NCBI RefSeq assembly: GCF_000470655.1
Contig: NC_021921.1
Location: 1,612,001 to 1,676,000, forward strand
Direction of reading: 5' to 3'
DNA length: 64,000 bases
DNA from: Halorhabdus tiamatea SARL4B
GTDB taxonomy: Archaea > Halobacteriota > Halobacteria > Halobacteriales > Haloarculaceae
Shown in pieces: positions 8,201 through 17,021 of the stretch (its first letter is position 1; every line of letters begins with the position of its first letter). A program made the position numbers and the translations under genes. Below the pieces are notes generated by a model, which was given only the letters and a program-made list of their open reading frames with translations, was not told where the DNA came from and did no database searches.

Positions 8201-9448
8201 CTACTGCTGGAGGCGACTCAGCCACTGCCCGATCCGACCTGAACTCCCCGTGATCAGGCGATCGGAGTTGAACACACGGATCGCGAGCCAGATCATGGCG
8301 ACAGCGAAGATCGCCTCGTAGACGATCCCGCCGAACACCATCGTCGTATCGTTCAACAGGAGTCGTTTGGGTGCGATCGCGGGGTGGGTAAAGGGGATCG
8401 CGAGCAGGAGCGCCCGGATCGGCAGCGACAGCTGGGCGACGTCGGTGAACATCGTCGCGAACATCGGCACGATCGCCAGAATCGAGATGGGGAACAGCAA
8501 CATCTGCGCGCCCTGACGGTCGCCGGCGAAGACGCCCAGAATGAGCGCCAGTGCCAGGACACCGACCAGCGAGAGGAACAGCGAGACGCCGACGATCGCG
8601 TAGTCAACCACCCCCAGGCTGAGTGCCGCACTCGCCGCGCCGTCGGTGAACGACGACTGGTAGTAGTAGATCGAGACGGTGTACAACGCCGCGCCGAGCA
8701 ACCCGATCGAGGCGCTGCCGATGAGTTTGGCGGCGACGATCGTCGAGCGTTTGACCGGCATCGTCAGCAGGGTTTCGAGGGTCTTGTTCTCCTTTTCGGC
8801 CCCCATCGAGTTGATCACCATCTGGCCGGAGAAGATGATGACGAACATGATCACCACGGGAATGAAGATGAACTGCGTGGCGAAGCTTCCTGAGAGTGCC
8901 CCTGGCGAGGTGTTTTCGAGGGTCTTGTCCTCGAGATAGGTCGTGTACTCCGGCCGGATCGGGTTGAGCATCGCGGGCGTCGTCCCCGTGACGTTCAGCG
9001 TGAGGACGGTGCCCGCCCGCTGGATCTGCCCGTCGATCTGCGCCGAGGAGGTGATTCCCGAGAGGCTGAGTGAGCGAACGACCGAGTGGACGCCGACGCT
9101 GCCGGCCGTCCGCTCGCGTATCCGCTCGGTGAAGCCATCGGGGATGACGATCAACGCGTCACCACCCTCCCCGGATACCGTCTCGACCGCCGCCGATGGC
9201 TCGCCTGACTCGGCGTAGTAGACGACCGAGGCGTTCTGGGAGAGCGAGGCGTTGACGAGGTCGCCGTACTCACCGTCGTCCGCGTTGAGAATCCCGATCG
9301 AGGGCTGTTCGTCTACCCCGTCTTCGATCCCGCCGATCCCCTGGCCTAGCGCGACGAACATGACCGGGATCAGCAGGATCGGCAGGAGGTACCGCGGCCG
9401 GAGGAGCTCGCGGGTTTCCTTCCAGAGGAGCCGCAGGAAGTGGTTCAT
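8201..9448 (-). CDS. ABC-2 type transporter permease (NatB-like)
   Basis: 415-residue permease with one N-terminal membrane helix (RYLLPILLIPVMFVALGQG), a large extracytoplasmic domain (about 40-190), and five to six C-terminal helices. This topology is that of NatB/YhaP-type ABC-2 exporters. Its start overlaps the stop of the ATPase gene by 4 bases (ATGA), so the two are translationally coupled and form one transporter. Substrate unknown: relatives move sodium, drugs or peptides, and the sequence does not say which. Confidence 0.85.
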   Translation of the reverse strand: MNHFLRLLWKETRELLRPRYLLPILLIPVMFVALGQGIGGIEDGVDEQPSIGILNADDGEYGDLVNASLSQNASVVYYAESGEPSAAVETVSGEGGDALIVIPDGFTERIRERTAGSVGVHSVVRSLSLSGITSSAQIDGQIQRAGTVLTLNVTGTTPAMLNPIRPEYTTYLEDKTLENTSPGALSGSFATQFIFIPVVIMFVIIFSGQMVINSMGAEKENKTLETLLTMPVKRSTIVAAKLIGSASIGLLGAALYTVSIYYYQSSFTDGAASAALSLGVVDYAIVGVSLFLSLVGVLALALILGVFAGDRQGAQMLLFPISILAIVPMFATMFTDVAQLSLPIRALLLAIPFTHPAIAPKRLLLNDTTMVFGGIVYEAIFAVAMIWLAIRVFNSDRLITGSSGRIGQWLSRLQQ

Positions 9449-10161
9449 GCGACCGCCTCCAGGAAGGCCTCCTCTAGGTTCTCGACGCCGTAGCGTTCGA
9501 CGAGTTCGGCGGGCGGCCCCTCGGCGACGATCTCGCCCTCGTTGAGCAACCCGATCCGGTCACAGAGGTACTCGACTTCGAGCATGTTGTGACTAGACAG
9601 GAGGACGCTCCGGTTGGCACCCGGGAACTGCTTGACGATCTCCCGGATCGCCCGGGCGTTCTCGACGTCCAGCCCCGACGTGGGCTCGTCCAGAATCGCC
9701 AGATCGGGCTCGGTCATGATCGTACTCGCAAGCAGGAGCTTGCGGGTCATCCCCTTTGAGTACTCGCTGGTCTTGCTCTCGATGCGATCGTCAAGATCGG
9801 CGATTTCGACACCTCGCTCGACGAGTTCGTCGGGATCGTCGCCGTAGAAGTCCGCGACGAATTCGAGGTACTGCCGACCGGTCAGGTTGTCGTACGAGCC
9901 GGCGTCCTCGGGGAGATACCGGATGCGCTTTCGGACCTCGTTGGGCTCGCTTTCGACGTCGGCACCGAAGACGCTCACGTCGCCGCTCCCGACGGTCAAC
10001 AGCGTCGCGAGCGTCCGGAGCGTGGTGCTCTTGCCCGCGCCGTTGGGCCCGACGAGCCCGTAGATCTCGCCGGGTTCGACCGAAAAGGAGACGCCGCGGA
10101 GGGCCTGTACGTCGCCGTATCGCTTCGCCAGGTCGGAGACCGTCACAGCGGCTTGTGCCAT
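9445..10161 (-). CDS. ABC transporter ATP-binding protein (NatA-like)
   Basis: 238-residue ABC ATPase with Walker A GPNGAGKST (about 37-45), a Q-loop region, signature-like YSKGMTRKLLLAS, Walker B LAILDEP and the D-loop SGLD, and the switch His in LLSSHNM. The signature is the diverged SKGM form usual for the ABC-2/NatA group. First gene of a two-gene operon with the permease; the genes overlap by 4 bases. It energises the export of an unknown substrate across the cytoplasmic membrane. Confidence 0.9.
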   Translation of the reverse strand: MAQAAVTVSDLAKRYGDVQALRGVSFSVEPGEIYGLVGPNGAGKSTTLRTLATLLTVGSGDVSVFGADVESEPNEVRKRIRYLPEDAGSYDNLTGRQYLEFVADFYGDDPDELVERGVEIADLDDRIESKTSEYSKGMTRKLLLASTIMTEPDLAILDEPTSGLDVENARAIREIVKQFPGANRSVLLSSHNMLEVEYLCDRIGLLNEGEIVAEGPPAELVERYGVENLEEAFLEAVA

Positions 10162-10247
10162 CGCCGGCTACGACTCACCACTGTCAAATGATAATTTCGG
10201 TTTCGTCAGGTGACGCCGGTTGTGGCACCCGGCAGAGGGAAACCGGA

Positions 10248-10523
10248 TCAGACGACGTCCGGTCGCACTCGAAATCGCTGGTAGCCGCCGTGAGACAGCT
10301 CGAGCGCGCCGAGCCACCAGTTCCAGCGTTCGATCAGGTCGGACTCCGCGGGCGCGTCGTCGAGGTTATCGAGGACGATCTCGACGGTCAGTGGCCCCTC
10401 GAAATCGTCGGCGTACTGTGCGGAGTCGGCCAGATCCGACGCCTGGCGGGCGACGATCCGGGCGGCCGCCGGCTCGGCGTCGAAGGCCTCGATCAATTGG
10501 GATTCGAGTTGCGTCCGGTCCAC
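10248..10523 (-). CDS. Conserved haloarchaeal hypothetical protein
   Basis: 91 residues, acidic, starting with GTG at 10523 (MDRTQLESQLIEAFDAEP). It looks like a small alpha/beta protein: an N-terminal helix, a strand (LTVEIVLDNL) and a Trp-rich helix (IERWNWWLGALEL), ending in a strand (YQRFRVRP). No membrane segment and no motif that I recognise. It stands alone between the ABC transporter and the aldo/keto reductase; codon use is like its neighbours. Confidence 0.55.
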   Translation of the reverse strand: MDRTQLESQLIEAFDAEPAAARIVARQASDLADSAQYADDFEGPLTVEIVLDNLDDAPAESDLIERWNWWLGALELSHGGYQRFRVRPDVV

Positions 10524-10605
10524 AGCGGGTGTTGACCGACCGGCGACTTCAACGACGCGAAATCCACTCGTCAGTCTCGGCCCGCGATTCGACGCTGTGC
10601 GGGCG

Positions 10606-11580
10606 TCACTCGTGGCCGACGATCGGCTGTGGCTCGTAGGGTTCCTCGAGGTACTCGACGTCCGATTCCGAGAGATCGATCTCCATGGCCTCGACGGCGT
10701 CCTCTAAGTGCTCGACGCTGGTCGTCCCGACGATGGGCGCAGTGACGTACTCGTTTTGATACTGCCAGGCTAGCGCGATCTGGGCCATCGTGACGCCGTA
10801 CTCGTCGGCGAGTTCCTCGACGCGCTCGTTGATCTCGCGACCCCCGCCGCGAGTGTACTCGTCTGTCGGGTTGTGGAAGTTCTCGGGGTCGCCGCGTTCG
10901 GTCGCCTCGAGTTCGTCGATGGGGCGCGTCAGGAACCCCTGGCCGAGTGGTCCCCACGGGATGACGCCCATGTTCTCCTTCTCTGTCAGGGGGAGCATCT
11001 CGCGTTCCTCCTCGCGATAGGCCAGGTGGTAGTGGTTCTGCATCGTCTCGTAGCTCACGAGACCCTCACGCTCGCTGGTCCGGAGGCGCTCTGTCAGCTG
11101 GTGGGCGAACATCGAGGAGGTCCCGACGTGGCGGACCTTCCCCTCTCGAACAGCATCATCGAGTGCCCGCAGGGTCGTCTCCGGCGGGGTGTTGGGATCG
11201 ACCCGGTGGGTCTGATACAGGTCGATCGTGTCCATGCCGAGTCGTTCCAGGCTCGCGTCGAGTTCTTGCTGGATCGTCTTCCGGGAGAGTCCCGACGCGT
11301 TGGGCGTGTCCTCACCGACGGGGAAGCGGACCTTCGTCGCGACGACCTGCTCGTCGCGGTCGTATTCCGAGAGGACGTCGCCCAGGATCTCCTCGCTCTC
11401 GCCCGCCGAGTAGGCGTTCGCGGTATCGAAGAAGTTCACGCCCAGGTCGATCGCCCGCTCGATGATCTCTCGGCTCTCGTCCTCGTCGAGCATCCAGGGC
11501 TCCTCACTGCCGAAGCTCATGGCCCCGAGACAGAGCTGACTGACTTCCATTCCGGTCGATCCGAGTGTGGTGTATTCCAT
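10606..11580 (-). CDS. Aldo/keto reductase
   Basis: 324 residues from the ATG at 11580 (MEYTTLGSTGMEVSQLCLGAMSFG), the usual N-terminus of this family; an ATG 4 codons upstream (11592) is also possible. TIM-barrel AKR with the catalytic Tyr in FFDTANAYSAGESE, the catalytic Lys in VVATKVRF, the His in LYQTHRVD, and a C-terminal NADPH-binding loop (APIVGTTSVEHLEDAV). Related to the YajO/Tas-type group. Substrate not determinable. Divergent from hsp20; the 160-bp space between them should hold both promoters. Confidence 0.85.
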   Translation of the reverse strand: MEYTTLGSTGMEVSQLCLGAMSFGSEEPWMLDEDESREIIERAIDLGVNFFDTANAYSAGESEEILGDVLSEYDRDEQVVATKVRFPVGEDTPNASGLSRKTIQQELDASLERLGMDTIDLYQTHRVDPNTPPETTLRALDDAVREGKVRHVGTSSMFAHQLTERLRTSEREGLVSYETMQNHYHLAYREEEREMLPLTEKENMGVIPWGPLGQGFLTRPIDELEATERGDPENFHNPTDEYTRGGGREINERVEELADEYGVTMAQIALAWQYQNEYVTAPIVGTTSVEHLEDAVEAMEIDLSESDVEYLEEPYEPQPIVGHE

Positions 11581-11741
11581 GCTATCCGGCATACGAGCGG
11601 CCCCCTCAAATGGATTATGCCTGTGGAATTCTCTCTTCGCTCGTTCATCCGGGAACCATCGGACTATCACTCTCTGCCATGCATCCACCACTCAAGGTGA
11701 ACGTTAAGTTGATTGGGGTCTTAGCTCCAGACGGTCATAGC

Positions 11742-12200
11742 ATGCCTTCGAAACCCAATCCTTTCGACGAGATCGAGCGGATGTTCGACCGGATGAGCGA
11801 CCAGTTCGAGGCCCTGGATCCGACCGAGGTCGCCGGGACGGTCGCCGGTTCGGCCGGCGGAATCACGGTCGACGTCGTCGACGAGGGAGACCGATTCGTC
11901 GTCACGGCCGACGTGCCGGGCTACGAGAGCGACGACATCGACGTGACGCTGCCGGACGCGACGACGCTACGGATCAGCGCCGAGCGTACCGACGCGACCG
12001 AGTCCGAGCACGGCGAGCCCGAGGAGGGCGTGTTCGTCCGGCGCGAGCGTCGCCGGACGGCGACGAGCCGGACTGTCTCGCTACCCGAACCCGTCGAAGA
12101 AGACGGAACCACCGCGAGCTATCAGCACGGCGTCCTCACGGTCGAACTCCCGAAAGAACGGCCGGCGGATGACGATGGTCACACGATCCCGATCGAGTGA
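11742..12200 (+). CDS. hsp20: Hsp20/alpha-crystallin small heat shock protein
   Basis: 152 residues. The alpha-crystallin domain spans about 45-140: the strand pair VVTADVPGYESDDIDVTL is the classical opening and ASYQHGVLTVELPKE the classical close (the GVL-V-P motif). The N-terminal arm is short and acidic, and the C-terminal IPIE tail resembles the I-x-I motif that docks oligomers. It acts as an ATP-independent holdase against unfolding. The longer open frame upstream lacks family features, so the ATG at 11742 is used. Confidence 0.85.
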   Translation: MPSKPNPFDEIERMFDRMSDQFEALDPTEVAGTVAGSAGGITVDVVDEGDRFVVTADVPGYESDDIDVTLPDATTLRISAERTDATESEHGEPEEGVFVRRERRRTATSRTVSLPEPVEEDGTTASYQHGVLTVELPKERPADDDGHTIPIE

Positions 12201-12239
12201 GTGCGGTTCGACGCTGTGACGGCGACCGGCCCGGCCAAT

Positions 12240-14435
12240 TCAGGGTTCCGGTGGCTCGCCGTCGTAGGCGTCCATGTCGGCGTAGAAGTTGAGCAATCCG
12301 AACTTGAGTTTCTCCGGCTCGACGTCGATCATCTCGCCGCGCTCGACCGGCGGGAAGGTGCCCCGGACGGCGTACTCCGGCGACTCGATTTCGGCTTTTT
12401 CGGTATAGCGCCGGTCGACCAGTACCCGCGCGCCGAAATCCGCCGGCGAGCGGACGACTCGGCCCATCGCCTGTCGAGTCTTGCGGATCGTCGGGATCTC
12501 GACGGCGTAGCGCCACCCGGCCTCCTCGGCGTCGAAGGTCGCGTCGTAGGCGTCCTGGACGGCGTCCATCCGATCGTCGAGGTAGGGATAGGGGACGCCG
12601 ACGACCAGGACCGTCCGGGCGTCGTCGCCGTCGTAACTCACGCCCTCGCCGAGGGTGCCCCACAGCGAGGTGAAGAGGACGCCGTCGTCACCGTCGGTGA
12701 AGGTCTCGCGCAGTTCTTGGGCGCGGGTCCCCGGTTCGTCGAGGTATTTCGTCGCCTCGACGTCGACGGCGTCGTGGTAGCGCTCGGCCTCGCTGTAACT
12801 CGGGAAGAAGGCGAGGGTGTTCCCCGGCGTCAGCCGGACGGTGTCCTCGACGACGCTCGCCACGGTATCCTGGAGTTCGGGGTCGTCCCGCCGGCTGGAA
12901 AACAGCGACGGGACGTCGACGGCGTAGGTCCGGCGGCGCTCCTCGGGAAACTGGGGGCCGTAGGCCATCGTCTCCGGGTCCTCCAGGCCCAGGACGGCCT
13001 CGGTCACGTCGAAGGGGCGCAGGGTCGCACTCATCAGGACCGACGCGTAGAGATCGTCGAACAACGTTCGCGTCACGCGCTCGGGGATCGCCGTGTAGAG
13101 TTCCGCCCGACCGTAGAGGTCGCCGTTACCCTCTTCGCGGCGGACGCTCACGACGGGGTAGAGTCCGGTCTGCTCGCCGTCCTCGAACCACCCGTCGAAA
13201 AAGGTGGCTGCCTGGAGGGTGGGACACTCCTTGCGGACACTCGTCTCGCCGTCCTTGTAGGCGTCCTCGTACTGCTGGTCGAGGGCCTGCCCGAGCGCGA
13301 CGGCCGCCTCCAGATCCTCGTGGACGCCCTGGCCGGTGTAATTTTGCAGGATCGAAAGCGTGAGGTCGTCTCGTCGGTCGTCGTTGTCGATTGCGAGGTC
13401 AGTCCATTCCTCGTCGACGGTCTCGCGCTCGCCGAACCCGAGTGCGTCATCGTACGTCTCCCGGAGGGCGGTCAGGATCGTTTCGAGGACGTTGCCCGCC
13501 GGGCCGGCGCGGGGGTCGTCCACGTCTTCGAGTTCCTCGAGTGCGCGTTCGAGCGTCGGCTCAGCCAGCGTCCGACGGGCGTGTTCGCGGGCCGCATCCT
13601 CGACGTTGTGGGCCTCGTCGAAGACCGCGATCACGTCCTCGGGGTCACGGCCGAGCCACCGGAAGAACTGCTCGCGGATGAACGGATCCAGCAGGTGATG
13701 GTAGTTACAGATGACCAGATCGACGCCGTCGATCCCCTCTTTCAGGAGCTCGTACCCACAGAGTCCCTGGCGTTCGGCGTACTCGTAGACCTGATCGGGC
13801 GTCCGAACGTCGTCGTACAGCCACGCGTAGAACTCGTCGGTATCGGTCGTGAGATTCCGATAGTAGTGGTCGCAGGTCGCCTGCTCCTCTTTGAGCGTCT
13901 CCACCTCCTCGGCGACCGACTCCAGTTCGTCCATGACCGCTGAGCGTGCTTCGGCAGCCTCGCTGTCCCCTTCTTGACTCGCGTCCAGGAGTTCTCGCTG
14001 GCGACGCTCGAGGTCTGCCTGTTCGGCCTCGCTGTCGACGAGATCGCGGGTCGTCTCCCGCAACGCCTGGCATTCCTCGTAGCCCACGTCGATGTGACAC
14101 ATCGACCCTTTCCCGCGGAAGACGGCCGCGCGGATGGGTTCCTGGCGAGTGATCGCCCGCGCATCTTCGACGAACTGGCGCATCTGCTGGTGGACGTTGG
14201 TCGTGATCACGACGGTCTTCTCCGTCCGGCGGGCGAACTCCAGGGCCGGCGTCAGGGCCGCGAGGGTCTTGCCCGTCCCCGTTGCGCCCTCCAGCAAGAC
14301 GTCCGACCCCTCATCTAAGGCGTCGCCGATCCCCTCGATGGCCTCGCGCTGGTGGTCGTATGGCTCGTCGTAGGGAAAGAACCGCGCGTAGTCCGGGTCG
14401 GACGCCACGGGCAGTACTTGGTCGCTGGGGGCCAA
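12240..14435 (-). CDS. Rad3/XPD-like Fe-S DNA helicase
   Basis: Up to 731 residues; superfamily 2 helicase of the XPD/DinG group. Walker A GATGTGKT (about 51-58), DEAH box FDEAHN (about 272), motif III region VLMSATL, and motif VI AMGRVVRSPAD. Four Cys in the order expected for the 4Fe-4S domain are present (GKGSMCH, YEECQ, ATCDHYY, GLCGYE). It unwinds DNA 5'-3' in known relatives. The first possible codon is TTG (14435), lying inside the left 33-bp repeat; a GTG nine codons in (14408) is an equally good start. The true N-terminus may therefore have been altered by the neighbouring insertion. Confidence 0.85.
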   Translation of the reverse strand: MAPSDQVLPVASDPDYARFFPYDEPYDHQREAIEGIGDALDEGSDVLLEGATGTGKTLAALTPALEFARRTEKTVVITTNVHQQMRQFVEDARAITRQEPIRAAVFRGKGSMCHIDVGYEECQALRETTRDLVDSEAEQADLERRQRELLDASQEGDSEAAEARSAVMDELESVAEEVETLKEEQATCDHYYRNLTTDTDEFYAWLYDDVRTPDQVYEYAERQGLCGYELLKEGIDGVDLVICNYHHLLDPFIREQFFRWLGRDPEDVIAVFDEAHNVEDAAREHARRTLAEPTLERALEELEDVDDPRAGPAGNVLETILTALRETYDDALGFGERETVDEEWTDLAIDNDDRRDDLTLSILQNYTGQGVHEDLEAAVALGQALDQQYEDAYKDGETSVRKECPTLQAATFFDGWFEDGEQTGLYPVVSVRREEGNGDLYGRAELYTAIPERVTRTLFDDLYASVLMSATLRPFDVTEAVLGLEDPETMAYGPQFPEERRRTYAVDVPSLFSSRRDDPELQDTVASVVEDTVRLTPGNTLAFFPSYSEAERYHDAVDVEATKYLDEPGTRAQELRETFTDGDDGVLFTSLWGTLGEGVSYDGDDARTVLVVGVPYPYLDDRMDAVQDAYDATFDAEEAGWRYAVEIPTIRKTRQAMGRVVRSPADFGARVLVDRRYTEKAEIESPEYAVRGTFPPVERGEMIDVEPEKLKFGLLNFYADMDAYDGEPPEP

Positions 14436-14448
14436 AAGCGTTCGCTCG
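14416..14448. repeat. Left 33-bp direct repeat
   Basis: Matches 15987-16019 at 32 of 33 positions (only 14443 C versus 16014 T differs), offset 1571. It overlaps the extreme 5' end of the helicase gene. The two copies bracket a single gene, the ATPase-nuclease at 14571. This looks like a target or attachment-site duplication. Confidence 0.85.
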
Positions 14449-14570
14449 GGAGGGGGCCGATCCCGACGACAGCCTCCACACTTGTCTGGACTGACACGGA
14501 ATTCGGTCGTCGGTACGGACCACCCTTCGCGACCACAGTTTATATTATCGTGAGTATATTACGTTCGCGT

Positions 14571-15938
14571 ATGACCGAGGGGTTCGTGGACAGGGCGGAC
14601 GAACTGGACTTCCTGCGTGACGCAGTCCGTTCGGACGGCTTCGAGTTGATCCTCCTGTATGGACGACGGAGAGTGGGGAAGACGGAACTAGCGAAGGCGG
14701 TCCTCGAAGAGCATGACGGGATCTACCACGTCGTCGTCGAGGAAGAAGGAAGCAAACAGCGGGAGAGCCTCGTCGCATCCATCTCACAATCCGTCTCGAG
14801 CTACACGCCGGCCGTGGCGGACTGGGAAGACGTCTTCGAGTGGTTCGTCTCCGTCGCCGACGGGGAAGTTCTGGTGATCGACGAGTTCCCGCGACTGATC
14901 GCGGAGGACGATTCGATCCCCTCGCGGTTTCAGAAGTTCGTCGACGAGTACCTGCAGACGACCGACATCACACTCATCCTGACCGGGTCTTCTATCGGGA
15001 TGATGGAAGACCTGATGGCCTACGAGAACCCGCTCTATGGGAGACGGACGGGCCAGATCGACCTCCGGGCGTTTAGTTTCCGGGACGCCGTGCCGCTGTT
15101 GCCGGGCGAGTTTGAGGACCAGATACAGTTTTTCAGCGTATTCGGTGGAATTCCGTTCTATCTCGACCAGATCGATCCAGAGAAGGCGCTGATGGAGAAC
15201 GTCCGGGATCGAATCTGTGATCGGAACGCGGTATTGAATCAGGAGCCACGAATGCTGGTGAAACAGGAGTTCAGAAGTCCAGCCCGATATCTGTCGATTC
15301 TCGAGTCCGTGGCCTCGGGAAAGACGAGACCGAAACGGATCGCCGACGACACCGACATCCCGCTTCAGAGTATCTCGAAGTACCTCGCCAAACTCGAGTC
15401 GATCCGCCTGCTGGAACACACGAAACCGGTCACGTCCAGAAACACGCGATCCCGGGACGGCATCTACACGCTCGGCGATCATTTCTTCGAATTCTGGTAT
15501 CGGTTCATCTACCCGAACATGTCTGACGTCGTCCGTGATCCGGACGCATTCGTTGAGAGTCTCGACCTGCGTCAGTTCGTCGGGAGACAGTTTGAAGATA
15601 TCTGTCGGGAAGTCATCGACGCTGAGGCGAACTACCCGAAGATCGGTAGCTGGTGGTACGAGGAGGACGAGATCGATGTCGTCGCGCTGGACGAGGATCG
15701 CGATCGCATTCTCTTTGGTGAGGCGAAGTGGCGATCGACGGAAGTCGGATCGAGTGAACTCGAGCGGTTGCGAGCCAAGTCGGAACGAGTCAGGTGGCGA
15801 TCCGACCAGCGGGAGGAACGGTTTGCCCTGTTCTCGAAGCGTGGGTTCACTGACAACCTCCGGGAGGAAGCGGCCGACGGAGACGTCGCACTATACGATC
15901 TTGACCGGATCGAACGTGTCTTCACGGCTTCGAGATAA
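14571..15938 (+). CDS. Archaeal ATPase with C-terminal DUF234 nuclease-like domain
   Basis: 455 residues. N-terminal STAND/AAA-type ATPase (PF01637-like): Walker A LYGRRRVGKTEL (about 30-41), Walker B VLVIDEFPRL (about 103-112), sensor ILTGSSIGMM. A winged-helix stretch follows (about 255-300, KRIADDTDIPLQSISKYLAKLE). The C-terminal DUF234-like part carries EIDVVALDEDRDRILFGEAKW, which has the D...ExK spacing of PD-(D/E)xK nucleases. Family members are abundant in archaea and of uncertain function. An A/T-rich promoter (TTTATATTA, 14539-14547) precedes the ATG. The gene is alone between two 33-bp direct repeats, so it is probably a recent insertion. Confidence 0.8.
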   Translation: MTEGFVDRADELDFLRDAVRSDGFELILLYGRRRVGKTELAKAVLEEHDGIYHVVVEEEGSKQRESLVASISQSVSSYTPAVADWEDVFEWFVSVADGEVLVIDEFPRLIAEDDSIPSRFQKFVDEYLQTTDITLILTGSSIGMMEDLMAYENPLYGRRTGQIDLRAFSFRDAVPLLPGEFEDQIQFFSVFGGIPFYLDQIDPEKALMENVRDRICDRNAVLNQEPRMLVKQEFRSPARYLSILESVASGKTRPKRIADDTDIPLQSISKYLAKLESIRLLEHTKPVTSRNTRSRDGIYTLGDHFFEFWYRFIYPNMSDVVRDPDAFVESLDLRQFVGRQFEDICREVIDAEANYPKIGSWWYEEDEIDVVALDEDRDRILFGEAKWRSTEVGSSELERLRAKSERVRWRSDQREERFALFSKRGFTDNLREEAADGDVALYDLDRIERVFTASR

Positions 15939-15986
15939 GGATGCTCTTGCCCGTTCGGGTCGAGAGATTGTCTCGACTGACTCGTG

Positions 15987-16019
15987 ACTTGGTCGCTGGG
16001 GGCCAAAAGCGTTTGCTCG
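15987..16019. repeat. Right 33-bp direct repeat
   Basis: Second copy of the 33-bp repeat, 49 bases after the ATPase-nuclease stop codon. On the minus strand it repeats the first codons of the helicase (MAPSDQV), so the duplication carried a piece of that gene's 5' end. One mismatch with the left copy. Confidence 0.85.
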
Positions 16020-16112
16020 ATGATGCCCGGCTGATGCTATCCGGCCAGCCAGATTATCAGCTACGATATTCTCGGCCGAACGCTTATTGAAGCACTCTAA
16101 GAACGGGAGACT

Positions 16113-16514
16113 ATGGCAACGGAAGTGGTCGAAGAGGCGGACTGGTACCGAATCGAATACGACGACGATATCGACGCGCTCATCCACACCTGGACGATGT
16201 TTTCGAGCGGCGAGCAGTTCCGGGAGGGCGCGAACGCGCTGTACGAGGCTCTCAACGAATACGACGTCTCGAAGGAGATCATCGATACCCGGGAGGTCAA
16301 GGCACACGACGAGGAGGACAAGCAGTGGCTCCAGGAGGAGTGGATCCCGAAGATGGTCGAGGCCGGCATGGCGTACTCCGCGAACGTACACCGCGAGAGC
16401 GTCATCGCCGAGATGGACATGCAGGAGACCGTCGATCCACTCGAAGACCTCCCGTTCGAGAACATGATGACCGACGACATGGCCGAAGCCCGCGAGTGGC
16501 TCGCCGACCAGTAG
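16113..16514 (+). CDS. SpoIIAA/STAS-like small protein
   Basis: 133 acidic residues. An alternating pattern of strands and helices with a central WTMFSSGEQFREGANALYEAL helix, IIDTREVKAHDEEDKQWL, then a Gly-containing strand (EAGMAYSANV) recalls the SpoIIAA-like/STAS fold. The assignment is by pattern only. No catalytic motif. It stands just right of the 33-bp repeat and is convergent with the vapC-like gene. Confidence 0.5.
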   Translation: MATEVVEEADWYRIEYDDDIDALIHTWTMFSSGEQFREGANALYEALNEYDVSKEIIDTREVKAHDEEDKQWLQEEWIPKMVEAGMAYSANVHRESVIAEMDMQETVDPLEDLPFENMMTDDMAEAREWLADQ

Positions 16515-16560
16515 ACACGACGCGAGCCATCCTTCGGTTGCTGTTCCTAACCCGGACCCT

Positions 16561-17013
16561 TCACACGGAGTGGTGTCCGTCAGCTTCGGATCGTCCGACC
16601 AGTCGTGCTGTCGTCCCGGTAATTCCCTCAACGGCATCGAAGTCGTCGTCGAACGAATAGAGATACTCGACGTCCTGGCGCTGCATCGTGGCAACGATGA
16701 TCGCGTCGGTCAGTGAAAGCCCATCATATGTTCGGAATATCGATCGACCTGCGTTGAAATCGGCCTTCGGCGTATACGACAGTTCGTAGCCACCGCTCTC
16801 CACCAATGCATCGAGCGTCTCAATCGCGATATCGTGGCCAGCACGCGTCTGTAGATAGTTGAGCACCTCTTCGAAGACGTTGCTGGGAACGTACGCAGTT
16901 GGCAACTCGTTTCGATCGATCGCACGTGAGATCGAACGCCCCCGATCGTGGTCTTGATCGTTCGATAGTCGGGCCGCAATGAGAACGTTCGAGTCGACAA
17001 CGACCCGGGCCAT
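16561..17013 (-). CDS. PIN-domain RNase toxin (VapC-like)
   Basis: 150 residues from the ATG at 17013 (MARVVVDSNVLIAA). PIN-domain acidic residues: D in VVVDSNVL, E in NVFEEVLNYL, D in SLTDAIIVATM, D/D in SFDDDFDAV; the four-acid Mg site looks complete. VapC toxins cleave RNA, often initiator tRNA or rRNA, and are held by a cognate antitoxin. Here a short AbrB-type gene lies immediately upstream. The frame extends upstream through residues (SVEVVKQR) that look like the C-terminus of that antitoxin. Confidence 0.85.
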   Translation of the reverse strand: MARVVVDSNVLIAARLSNDQDHDRGRSISRAIDRNELPTAYVPSNVFEEVLNYLQTRAGHDIAIETLDALVESGGYELSYTPKADFNAGRSIFRTYDGLSLTDAIIVATMQRQDVEYLYSFDDDFDAVEGITGTTARLVGRSEADGHHSV

Positions 17014-17021
17014 TCGCTGTT

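Noticed and set aside
12201..13943. 580-codon open frame antisense to the helicase
   Set aside because: GC-rich antisense shadow: Val/Gly/Arg/Asp-rich, no domain, and the opposite strand has a complete helicase with all motifs.
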